Origin: Calliphora vicina | Lineage: Eukaryota > Arthropoda > Insecta > Diptera > Calliphoridae | DNA: 64,000 bases | Assembly: GCF_958450345.1 (NCBI RefSeq) | Contig: NC_088783.1 | Span: 99,815,302 to 99,879,301, forward strand | Direction of reading: 5' to 3' | Shown here: piece by piece, positions 34,257 through 44,689 of the stretch | How the letters are laid out: every line of letters begins with the position of its first letter | How positions within the stretch are numbered: the first letter of the stretch is position 1 | Notes under the pieces: generated by a model | Databases searched by the model: none | The model's input: the letters and a program-made list of their open reading frames with translations, nothing else | What the model was told of the DNA's origin: nothing | Program-made: the position numbers and the translations under genes

Positions 34257-36780
34257 GTAGTAAGTAAAGGTTCAGAGCCTACCTTCATTGTTTTAAACAG
34301 AAGTGAGCTGCTAGACTTGATAGATGTGAGTGCTGAGCACCACAGTATGATGACTAATTGGGCTGTGTCGAGTGACTGTTCCTTTTCTGGTCACCAGTAT
34401 ATTGATTTCAATATTGGTATAATTGCTAATACCATTCTAAATAAAAGGAAGACCAATTGTGAGAAGCAAAGTGATGTACTCTCTCTGTCTTTACCCTGCC
34501 CGCCCGCTATTAAAAGTAGGGAAGATATCGAGGTAGCAGTTGAAACACTGACAGAAGCGTTCCAATCGATCACTAATATGGCCTGTAAGCCGACCATCCG
34601 CAGAGGTAGTTATAAGTCTCCTTGGTGGAATCCTGAGATAGAACACGCAAGATGGACGTTTCGTAAACTGTTCAACGAGGCAGGGATACTGACTGGCATA
34701 GAAATCCTCATTGAATCACTTTAGGACACTCACGAGTAACGCGAAAAGGAAAGCCTGGAGGGAATTATGTAGCTGCGTGAAAGGATCCTCTGAGGCTAAC
34801 CGATTATTTAAAATTCTATCAACCTCTCCGGTTGTACCAAGCTGTATTCAGAAACATTGTGGTTGATAGATTCTGAATAGTAAAGATACACTTGAGGTCC
34901 TACTTGATACACATTTCTCTGGTTGCCTTCTAGTCAGTGATGAGACTGTGAATGGGGCCATGTGGCTCCGTGTATTAACTCTATTCTGGTAAATAGGCTA
35001 AGAATCCAGTGGACAATCAAAAGCTTTGACCCGTTTAAATCCCCTGATCTTCAGAAGAATGTAGAAATGTCTTTATGAGATGGACATATATTCATACATG
35101 GTGGACAAGGTGTAGAGTAGTTTGTATTCCGAAAGGAGACTCACACTAAACCAAAGGATTACAGACCAGCGATTGACGTACACTTGAGAATGACTATTCT
35201 AACGGAACTCATCTCTAAATCCCAAAATGCCTACGCTGAGGGCAAGTCTGCGGAAACAGCTCTACACTCGTTAGTTGGCTCTATTGAAGAGTCGCTATCA
35301 CATAGTATTCCTCGATATTGAAGGAGATTTTAACAATGTCAGGCCTGATATCCTATCTGCGATGGATGAATTTGGGATTGATCTATGTAAACATTGAATA
35401 ATCGGAACGATACTCGATTATAAAGTCATATGTGCTACGTTAGTGGCCAATTGTGGAACCCCGCAGGTAGGTGTACTATCACCCCTCTTGTGGAATATGG
35501 CTGATGATGTTGCGGCATTAACATCTGGTAAATTTCTGGATACAATATCTAGTTGTATGGAATCGGCATTAAGTGTACAGAGTGCGTGGAGTGTTTGGAG
35601 TGGACTTGGATCTCTTCACAAGGAGGTAAAAGAACGATGACTTTAGACCGCCTGGACTGAATGAAATTAGTCTGGAGATCAAGAATAATGCAAAGTACCT
35701 TGGCATCATTCTAGATAAAAGATTATCCTGGAATCTGAACATTCAGAACAGGATAAATAAAGGCTATGTGGCCAACTACTCTTGTAAAAGGACAATTGGT
35801 ACTAACTGGGGTATTATGCCGAATGGTAAAAATTGGATCTTCAAAGCTGTTGTTAAACCCATCTTCTTTTATGGAGTACTAGTGCGGTGGCACGCTTTGG
35901 AGAATGTTACTCACCGGAAGGCCGTTGAATGAGTTCTAACAACTATTGCGATACTGATTACAGGCGCTATAAGGTCTACCTCCTCTAAGGCACTTTTTGC
36001 TATTTTAAACTGGTTACCAATTGATTTGATGGTGATACAAATGGCTTTCATTTCTGCTGTGAGACTGAATGTTGGCTGTTCGTGGTCTGGTAAGCACCTG
36101 AATTCTTAATTACTATGGGCATAAACATACTTACTTGTCGGCTCTAAAAGTGGTAATCGGGTCGGTGGTGGTTTCTTTATTGAGAACTTTGGGACAAAAT
36201 CCTTCTTTAGGTTACCTAACTTCTGTACTGCTCTTCAGGCGGAAATTGCTGCTATTAAACTAGCATCCAATTGGCTGAGGTATTATTGAATATCTTCTGA
36301 TATATGTATATTTACTGATAGCGAGGATCCCGTTAAAGGAATAGCCGATGTCTTCACGACATCTAGGTTAACCGTAAAATGCCGAGTATCCCTAAATGAG
36401 TTAGCGTGACATTTTAGGATAACGCTAATATAGGTCCCTGGACACAATGGTAATCAGGGAAATTGTATAGCAGATGAATTGGCCAAAATGGATGATGGAT
36501 GAGGAGGCGATCGATGCCTTTTCTAGTATTTCTCTTGTTAAATGCAAGATGGTTGTACAGAAGAGACTATATGAGACTGCACAAAACAGGTCTCTTTGAC
36601 CGGCTCGGACAAACTTGAGGGAACGTATCCTCGGAATCCCATTCCTTCATCAGATAATCTGGTTGGTTCACCTCGGAAGTATTAGAAATACCCTGCTATT
36701 TATTATCAATTACCTTTGCAAAGGGGATAGATTCTAGAAGAAAAGGTGGTGAAAGGAGGAGAAAAGCTTGTATTTGACAA
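34257..36780 (+). pseudogene. LOA/Lian-like non-LTR retrotransposon ORF2 (EN-RT-RNase H), decayed
   Basis: This is a long degenerate ORF2. The open piece 34257-34724 has the end of the endonuclease ('TFIVLNRSELLDLIDV', 'SVSSDCSFSGHQY'-like) and the PWWNPE linker. Then come RT motifs: 'AYAEGKSAETALHSLVGSIE', 'CGTPQVGVLSPLLWN', 'NNAKYLGIILDKRLSWNL' and 'ILNWLPIDLMVIQMAF'. An RNase H part follows ('FTDSED', 'VPGHNGNQGNCIADELAK'), then a C-terminal tail near 36560-36710. The RT YADD block and part of the fingers are deleted, and many frameshifts and stops exist. The usual SDH of the endonuclease reads SGH. It would have driven target-primed reverse transcription; this copy is dead. The LOA/Lian assignment is from recalled family motifs. 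Confidence 0.85.
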
Positions 36781-36837
36781 CTCTGAAATTGTGCGTTATG
36801 TTTGTTATTAGAATGTGCATTAGTCAAGCCAATAACC

Positions 36838-36990
36838 ATTATTTATTTATTTTACTTCGGTGACGTTTCAATTAATAATTATTATAAATTGATGTTTTTG
36901 ATTGGAAGCGGCAGGGATTCGAATCCAGGCCGCAATATCATATAATGCTTAATGATCAAATGCACTAACCAATTAAGCCACAGTTACTTG
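36838..36990 (-). repeat. tRNA-derived SINE-like unit
   Basis: On the minus strand there is a Pol III A box (TGGCTTAATTGGTTAGTGC) and, about 45 bp later, a B box (GGATTCGAATCC). A body and an A/T-rich tail 'aaataaataaat' near 36840 follow. The T-loop has one extra base and no cloverleaf or anticodon arm can be drawn, so it is not a functional tRNA. It lies just after the LOA element, possibly parasitic on such a retrotransposon. Confidence 0.65.
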
Positions 36991-37780
36991 ACTGCACATG
37001 GAACCTAACCTATGGAATCATCATATCTGAGTAATCCATTGTCAGAAGATATCAGGATTCATGATGAATCCAGAATGCATTGTGTCCTGGAAGTAGCACA
37101 GAGCGATGATCTTGTTCAATATCAAGGTTCCAGTTCGGAAATGGACAGGACAAAGTAGGTTGCGACAAGGGAAAGGGGATTATTCCATAAAATCTATAAG
37201 CAAATAAAATCTTTTACAAGATTAACATCAAAGGCATCAATGTTGTCGAATTTTTGAACTCATGATATCGGAGCTTAGTATAAATCCGATAAATAACGAG
37301 GTAGTCTTTATAAGAAGATATATAATACAACTCTGAGACTTTCACAATGATAGGTTTAGTTAATGCAACCAAATTTCTTATAAAATGAGTTTTATGCGAT
37401 TCTTTAAATAAATGTATTTTAAATGTGGTAAATAAAATCCCCAGGTTATTATTTAAATAAATTCATTGAAATGTATTTTGTTGTGGCAAGACTTTGGTCT
37501 TTTTCTTCTTAGTAACGCTTCTATGTATATTATATTCTATAACTAGAAATATCTAATGTAAGACTTATCTACTTTAACCTGAATAAGAATTAATTATAGA
37601 TAGCCTCACTCACAAAATATTTCATTCAAAAAGTAACCAATTTATCAAGTGTATATTCAATATAAAGGATTTATTTAACACTTTTAATTTAAATTCATTA
37701 AAGTTGAAAATAGTTTAATGAATTTTCTAATATTTTATTAAATGTATCTTGTTAAATTAACATTAATATGCCAACAACAA
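36991..37780. other. AT-rich stretch, nothing recognised
   Basis: No domain-bearing frame. The first 200 bp are less AT-rich and may belong to old retrotransposon DNA. Confidence 0.35.
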
Positions 37781-38480
37781 AAAAAATAACAAACAACAAT
37801 TGCAAAACACAATGAGAAACATTTTTTATCGTGTTAAAAATTAATTTTACATTTAAATCGGTGCATTGGGGATGGATGAATGGCAACAGACGCCTGCTTA
37901 AGCGGCGGACTAGAAGACTGACTGCATGTTTGTTGCTCTGTTCAGGTCTTTGGCAAAAACAAAGGCTTGGTTGGCAACTTTATAAACAGTTTGTTGGTGT
38001 GGTTGGTTGGTTGGCTGGATAAAACAACAGCTGCCACAACTTACCACTATGCATGCAACAAAGTGCATATTGTTGGTAGCAATAGCTATGGATATTCTAC
38101 ATTCTCTTCAATGCCGCCAAATACTATTTTTAGTTGTAGCCACTCACAAACTGACAGCCAATAATTGCAGGGGCACAAAAGAAGCGAATTAACACTGTTC
38201 GGTTTGTAAGTGAAAATAATGTAGTATGTAGGAAGGAACGTGTATTAAATGGATGAGATGAGGAGTTTTAATTTCTGACTGCAAACATTTTCATTAACAT
38301 AACAAGCAGTTTGGTCGTTTCTGTTCTGTTTTATTCCTATGTGTTGTTTGGTTGGTTGTTTATTTGTTTAAGTTGTTCTATGGAATATAATAATTACTTG
38401 TAGAGATTAAAAGGAATTAGTTCATAAATGCAACTGGAATTACTTCAGAAGCTGACATAATAATAAAAGCGTTAACCGTA
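37781..38480. other. Unique island with TTGG and CAA runs
   Basis: 'gttggttggttggctggat' and 'acaacagctgccacaactta' are low complexity. Overlapping 60-65-residue frames here come from the repeats. Probably host noncoding DNA. Confidence 0.4.
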
Positions 38481-38499
38481 AATATTTAAGATAAATAAT

Positions 38500-38782
38500 G
38501 CATTTATTTTTAGACAAGAAAAAGTCTAAAGGGGTAAAATCGAAGCTCCGTGGGGGCCAATTGACATCGCCAAGATGGCTGAGAACACTATTACCGAACT
38601 TAGTGCGCCGAAGATCGACTGTGTGTCATGGTGCGCCATCCTGTTGAAAACAAAGCTTATCATAGTTCATATCTTCCATTTCAGCCCATAAAAATCATGG
38701 ATCTGCAGTGCTCGCCGTTAACTAAAGTGGGACGACGAGTGGTGTCCACTGCAAGCCAAACTTTGGATATAAGTTTACAATA
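38500..38782 (-). pseudogene. mariner-superfamily transposase, catalytic-domain fragment
   Basis: The minus strand reads 'VNGEHCRSMI', then after a frameshift 'FLWAEMEDMNYDKLCFQQDG', then 'FGNSVL', 'GDVNWPPRSFDFTPLDFF'. The second catalytic Asp (QQDG) and the third (SFDFTPLD) are present, but a stop follows QQDGAP. This is the family with a DUF4817-type N-terminus also found at 47650-48180 and 56973-57628. Its 5' part is interrupted by the MITE at 38783. Confidence 0.85.
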
Positions 38783-38929
38783 GCGGAGTTCTCAATTAAG
38801 TGCGAATGATCTTGCATCATTGCAAATGCAAAATTGTATAGATTTTTGTGTGTATTTTGTTATTTGATTACGGTAAAATTTAGCATTTTCAATGATGCAA
38901 GACCATTTGCAATTAACAGTGAACTCCGC
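38783..38929. mobile_element. 147-bp TA-flanked MITE, TIR GCGGAGTTC
   Basis: The left end GCGGAGTTCTCAATTAAGTG and the inverted right end GCGGAGTTCACTGTTAATTG continue to 'cttgcatcattg', so arms are about 40 bp. TA flanks both ends (38781-38782 and 38930-38931). It appears inserted in or next to the transposase remnant. Confidence 0.88.
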
Positions 38930-39049
38930 TAATATTTCCCAAAGTTGTTCAAGTGTAAGGAGACTCGTTTTGGTCCGCGGATAGTTAATATTTAGAATAA
39001 AAAAAATCTGTCAATGTCAAAATAACATGATTTAAAAAGATACTTGTAT

Positions 39050-39760
39050 ATTAGAGTGTCCCTTAGAATTAAATGTTTGAAATGTTGAAACGGTACCCGC
39101 TGAATACTTTCGCAATGACCTAAAATACTACCAAAAATACAAGTAAAATATAACAAGAAGTCTAGTATTTACAATAACAACACAAAAATGGAATTTAACA
39201 CTTAATAGCATTTGGGGTCCAAATGATCCTGAACTTTTAAAATCACGAAAAACACAGTAATTTTGACCCCAAGTGCTCTTAAGGGCTAATTTAAATTTTT
39301 GTGCTGTTTTGTAAATACTAGACTTCATGTTATATTATTCTTAAGTTTCATCAAAATCGGCCCAAAAATATAAAACATTTCGCTATCTTTCCATTAGAAA
39401 TTCCAAATATTTAAAAATTTGACTTTTGACCTTTAATGTTAAGGGGTTAACATTTTCCGATTTTAGCAAAACGTTCAGACTATATTTAAAATTATCTGGA
39501 CTATAATATTCTGAATATCTTTTACTTAAAAATCATAACAGTAAGGAAATTCGGCTCATTAGCCAAAATATGGCCAAAAAATTATTTTTTTCTTGAAAAT
39601 CGCAAAATTTAAATCGCAGGTACGGAAAAACTACAGGAGGTATTGACATACTTTTTTCACATTTTTATTCCCTATTATGCTGACAATAAATCCCCATGTG
39701 ATGATCAAAAAATTCTGAAATTTGTTCCACAAAATTTGAAAATGTAGTTTTGAACTGCCG
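39050..39760. repeat. Old palindromic repeat B, left part
   Basis: Includes 'tttggggtccaaatgatcct', 'catcaaaatcggcccaaaaa' and 'aaatcgcaggtacggaaaaa'. It is split from its right part (41175-41410) by the CACAGTG element. The unsplit inverted copy is in 44690-46090. Starts near 'tagagtgtcccttagaa'. Confidence 0.7.
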
Positions 39761-41174
39761 CACAGTGGTATGAGAAAAAAAGATGGAAATAAATCTGTAA
39801 CTTCTAAACCCTTAGTCCAATTCCCGCGCAAAGAGGAAGTGTTGTCGAGTTTAAGTTTTGAATTTGGACCTCATGACCCCACCACGAGCGGGACCAGGTT
39901 TCCCTAAAGTAGGACACCTAGGGTATGTTCAATTTTAAAAAAGATTCTATTTCTTCGTTTGTGTTCCGATTTACATATATAGAATCTTCTCATCGAGCAC
40001 TACATATCAATTATCTTTTATAGCTTAGGAGATATTCGCATTTGAAAATTAAATTTTCAACATTTTTACCCACCCTACTCCAGTTTTTTGATGACCGCGG
40101 TTCCAAATATTTTCCGATTTTCTCCACTTTATTTTATAGAATTAACAACAGATGTATATATCAAATAAAGAAAGAACTGGTTAAAAATCGTGACTGAGTC
40201 CAAAGTTACATGCATTTGAATTTAAAAAAATAAAAATAGGCGATTTTTCGCTATTTTTTGAGGAAAACAGTACTTTTATTCTTTTTAAGTTATCTAAAAA
40301 AACTCTAAGAGGATGTATAATGAATTTATACTTTTTGAAAAGCTAACTTTACACTAAAAATATTTTAAATTAAAAAAAAAATATAATTTTTGATACCGAG
40401 GGGACCAGGTTCATTCAAAAAATGCCTATTTTTTATGTAAAATTCAACTTTAGAGCAAAAATTCTCAAATTGCATAGTCGATATCAAATTATAATAATCT
40501 ATTTTGGATGGCCCAATATGTTCTTAATTATTTTGTAAAGGGTTCCGATAATCCCGCCTCTAGTATCGATATTATAGCCAAAAAAACGAAAAAATCCCAT
40601 TTTTGGAATTTTTTAATACTTTTTTGGGAAAAGCGGGATTTCTGATTACAAATTGCAAAATTTGTTTTCATTTTTCCATTTTCAATAAAAAAATCTATAC
40701 AAGTGTAAAATTTCATTAATAAATATTCATAAGTAAAAATTTTATTTCAATTTGAAAACTTTGTATCTATGCAAAAACTCAATAAAAAACATTTTTTGTC
40801 ATATTTTTCAAAAAAGTGTTAATAAAAAAGTGGAGAAAATCGGGAAATATTTGGAACCGCGGTCATCAAAAAACTGGAGTAGGAGGGTAAAAATGTTGAA
40901 AATTAAATTTTCAAATGCGAATATCTCCTAAGCTATAAAAGATAATTGATAGCTACGACGTGGTTTTATGTACTCGATGAGAAGATTCTGTATATGTAAG
41001 TTTTTTTAAATCGGAACACAAACGAAGAAATATGATCATTTTTAAAATTGAACATACACCTCGCTCGTGGTGGGGTCATGAGGTCCGAGTTCAAAACTTA
41101 AACTCGACAACACTTCCTCTTTGCACATGTGAAATTTACAGATTTATTTCCCTCTTTTTTTTCATACCACTGTG
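39761..41174. mobile_element. Complete 1.4-kb CACAGTG foldback element
   Basis: The left end CACAGTGGTATGAGAAAAAA and the inverted right end CACAGTGGTATGAAAAAAAA open imperfect arms of about 370 bp, which reach 'ttttctccacttt' on both sides. The arms contain 'gaggaagtgttgtcgagttt' and 'cctcatgaccccaccacgag'. The centre is AT-rich and has no transposase. It sits inside repeat B, whose unoccupied copy exists at 45220-45790. The 5-bp flanks TGCCG and TTTCG share three positions. The class is undetermined; a Transib-like origin is possible. Confidence 0.88.
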
Positions 41175-41410
41175 TTTCGTTAAAAAAATATTTTTTTGGT
41201 TATACCTGCGAATAGGTTAACTGTATACTATGAAGATAAAAACTCATATACAAGTAAATATGGATATATTTTAAGTAAAAATTAGCTTTTATTTTAATAT
41301 TTCTCAAAATATGTTAATTTTGTTCCTACATTTCTTGTTCTAGTGGCCTGAGACTTGGTAATGGCCTGGCGATTTTATAATAACTTTAAAGTTTTTTAAC
41401 CAATTTTTGT
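41175..41410. repeat. Old palindromic repeat B, right part
   Basis: Continues repeat B after the inserted element: 'ttatacctgcgaataggtta', 'ttcttgttctagtggcctga', 'aatggcctggcgatttta'. These match the inverse of 45220-45420. Confidence 0.75.
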
Positions 41411-42230
41411 GTTTTATATCTTATTAGAACGACAATTACGTACACATTTCGATTCTTTCAAATTAAAGTGTAAAAGTAATTATTTAAAGGCAAAATTTTT
41501 ACAAAAACTGAAAAAATGCATTTTTTCCCCTTGTAAATGCACCTCAAAACTAAATCGCAAGTCGGCTGGGTTGCAATCATGATAGAAAGACAAAATTAAA
41601 ATCAGTATTATTGTCGTTATTTTCTCTAATAGCATTTCAATAATTTCGACCTACTAGCATATTTGTGTTCCTGAAAAATTTTTAGTTGTGAATACCGAAT
41701 TTGTTGTTAAACAAAACATCAATGGATACAATCGAATAATTTGATTAGCAACGAATCTATTTTATCTGTGCAGAAATAATAATTGTGTAGACACTTCCCG
41801 CGAATTTCGAAAAAAATATTCCTGATTAAAGTGAGAGAATACTTTGTATTAAATACATCTGAATTGCCTTTTTAGCAAAATCATAAATTTGTGGCTCTAC
41901 TTTATGCCAATTGAAATATCTGAAAATGAATTTATACTTTTGCTTACTGCTCCCAAAGGTTTCAAAAATTCGGTAGCAAAAAATGTGGCGACCGTATCCA
42001 TGGACATGGCTTCTACTGGCTGGCAAAGTAGCCTAACGTAGAGTAAATATTGCGAGGTAGTGTATACTTTTCCACAATACGAGTATAATGGGTGTTTCTC
42101 ATTAACATAATGTTTGGATTGAATATTAGCTTTTTTTTGTTTAACATTTTTGGTGTAAAATTAAAAACAAACTCATTAATTTTGCAGTGCTTTATTTTTT
42201 ATAATAATTATGTGAAGTTTTAATTAAAAT
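41411..42230. other. AT-rich stretch; 41640-41790 resembles the 48301 MITE
   Basis: 'taccgaatttgttgttaaac' and 'gattagcaacgaatctattt' echo the arms of the MITE at 48301-48481. Otherwise nothing is recognised. Confidence 0.35.
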
Positions 42231-43374
42231 TCAATTCTTTTTTTGTTGTAGTAGTAGTTGCTGTTGTTTGTGATTAAGTACTTTTTATTTTAATGGTTAA
42301 TTACCCACCCTGTTTATGGCAGTCATCACACTACACGCACTACAATTCCACAGTGTGGCAAGTTTTACAAATGTGGCAACATACAAAACAGTTTGTAACT
42401 TTAATGTCATGGGCGGTAGCTACAAAATGGGAGATATTTGGAATAAAAACTACAAGTTGTTGTCTAATAATAATGTTACACCCATTGGAGCAGACGCCGC
42501 TGTGGTGTTGTGTGGCAATGGACAAATTTTAATTTGCGAATTGATTAAAATGGCGATTTTAACTTTATTGGTAAATTGAAAATCAGAGATTGTTTTTTTT
42601 AAATTTGTTTCAATGCTGTTGTTGTTGTTGCATGAGTATTTTGTATTAAAAATTTATTGCAGCCAACTAAATTTTTATTGTTTATTGTCATTTAATAATA
42701 ATTATAATAATAGTAATGAAATGTTTGCAACAACACGCAGACTAAAACTAAAATTTATTTATACCAGATTCTGTATTCGCATGAGAATATCTGTTTTGTT
42801 ATTGTTGTTTTGTATCTATGCGTGTGTATTTCATTAGTATCGAAATGCGTGAAAATGCACTTGTGTGGTGGATTGTGTGTTTTAAATATTTAGTAATTTT
42901 CTTTTCATTTAATTATTTTGCATTATTTTCCAATTGACTGAACACACATTAGTTTTGTTCATGCTCGTATTTAATAATCAGTTTTTTTTTTGTTTCTCGT
43001 AATCACAACGGAATTGTTTTTTAATCCCACCATCAAATAATCAATTTTTAATGGAATTCTATTTAAATAATGGTTGTTTCGGGGGGAAAAAAATAATTTG
43101 AAATTTTACATACATACATATATGATGTGTTCTATTAATAAAACATAAATAGGCCCACATCTCAGCAGATCTCTTTGAAATTGGCCAAGTATGAGACCTT
43201 TAAGAAGTAATTGGCAGGAATATTAATGTTCCTAACATAGCACCCGCTGCCGTTCCCGAGAAATGCCTATCTTTAAAAAATTAGTAAAAAATATTGAACT
43301 TTTGTAAACATACTTTTTGCAGGAGCTAAGCTTTGTATGTGGGTTTTTTTTTAAAAATCTATGAAATTCAAAAC
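42231..43374. other. Unique island, no gene called
   Basis: Overlapping open frames of 79 and 87 residues (42293-42579) and (TTG)n runs occur at 42240-42640. Neither frame shows a domain or a clear exon signal. It could be host noncoding DNA or a small unrecognised exon. Confidence 0.35.
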
Positions 43375-43900
43375 TCCCTAACTATGAAAAAAATTTAAAG
43401 TTAATTTTTGTTAAAGTCGACTTTATTTTAAAATAGAACTTTTGCATTCAAATAATTGATAATATCATAGAGAATAGACATAGAGCGGAAACTCTCCTGT
43501 CAAAGACCTAACTCAGTTGCCAGAAACCTAAGTGGTGAGAATGTATTAGTAGAAAAAACTATGTGAAAACAAAAACAAGACTCGTATGTGTGATTATTTT
43601 CAGTAATTTTTTTGTTTTAGGTTTTTTCTAGTTTCCGCTCTATGTTTCTCTATGGATAATATTTTTCAATGAATGTAAATAAAAAAAAAGAAATTTTAAA
43701 AAAATTAAAAAAAAACAAAATGTACATAAAAGTTCAAAACAAAAAGCTTTTTTTGAAATAATAAAACAACATTTTAAATTATATTTGAAATTTGTTGTAT
43801 GGTACGAAATTTAAAATAATAATCAACTTTATGGACTTAAAGTCGACTTTAAGGCTTTTGTAGTTAGGCCGAAAATTTCTACAATATTAAAATCTAAAGT
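43375..43900. repeat. 'ctttatggacttaaa' repeat, second copy, split by a hAT MITE
   Basis: Collinear with 25165-25665, but with one instead of two internal ~140-bp units and with the MITE 43466-43654 inserted. The match resumes exactly after the 8-bp duplication. Confidence 0.8.
43466..43654. mobile_element. 189-bp hAT-type MITE with 8-bp target duplication
   Basis: The ends CATAGAGAATAGACATAGAG and (inverted) CATAGAGAAACATAGAGCGG lead into CGGAAACT. The direct repeat GATAATAT flanks it (43458-43465 and 43655-43662). The internal 'tcaaagacctaactcagttg' matches the inverse of 14779-14952 and the end of each 542-bp duplicated unit. Confidence 0.92.
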
Positions 43901-43948
43901 CTCCTATTTTTGGAGACAACAATTGAAGAATTCATAAATATATACTAT

Positions 43949-44390
43949 TGTTATGATTTTACCTTTTAAAAACGTTAGTAAATTTCCTTTAAGTAAACTG
44001 GATTCTTTTAAATTGCAAATAAAAGAGCGAAGTATTTTAAAAATTGTAACAACTCTTTACACAACAGTTAAAATAGTCACCATCTTGTGTGTGTATTAAC
44101 ACAATTTAAAACCACATTGCCAATACGTTTTGATGTTAACTCAAGGTTTAATGTTAACTGTCAACTGACTGGTTCATTAATTCGTTGTCACTATTGATAT
44201 ACACCAGCGGCATCTTCTGACAATTACCAGCATGTTCTAGCTGAGACACTTCTAGAATGGTAATACAGCGCAACAATGTTTATTAGTAGAAATTTCTACT
44301 CATCAACTATATTACTATTGTAGTTGTTGAATATTCAAACCAGCCGTTAAAGTTCGTTACATTCGAATTGATGAATGTATTTTCGTAACA
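43949..44390 (-). mobile_element. Solo LTR, family A, nearly complete
   Basis: On the minus strand it starts TGTTACGAAAATACATTC and ends 'aaaaggtaaaatcataaca', giving TG...CA ends and a 442-bp LTR. It shares 'gcaaataaaagagcg' and 'ttgtaacaactcttta' blocks with 59035-59408. The 5-bp flanks (ACTAT, ATATT) do not match clearly. No internal genes are adjacent, so it probably arose by LTR-LTR recombination. Confidence 0.7.
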
Positions 44391-44689
44391 ATATTCAATG
44401 AAAGCATTGATCGTTAACATATCACAATGAAATTGTGTACATGGTTACACCTTTTGATGTAAAGTATATGATGTTTGAAAAGCAAATCCCGAAATTCAAA
44501 TAATAATCCCAATTTTGGTAATTTCTTATATAAAGTCCGATAAGTTTCCGATAATATGAAAAAGCAATGCCAGGGTTAATTGAAATTTTAAAATTTATAT
44601 TCTCAAATGTGTATATCTCGTAAACTGTAATATATAAATATCACATGTAAGCATGTTTTCTATATATATTAGATTAGATTTAGATTTCA
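44391..44689. other. AT-rich stretch, nothing recognised
   Basis: No gene or repeat boundary. Confidence 0.4.

Noticed and set aside
34317..34724. Start of a retrotransposon frame at a TTG codon near 34317
   Set aside because: The endonuclease reading frame clearly continues upstream to about 34257, so this start is artificial.
42293..42579. Two overlapping frames of 79 and 87 residues
   Set aside because: They overlap out of frame in unique DNA with no domain; at most a candidate for transcript checking.
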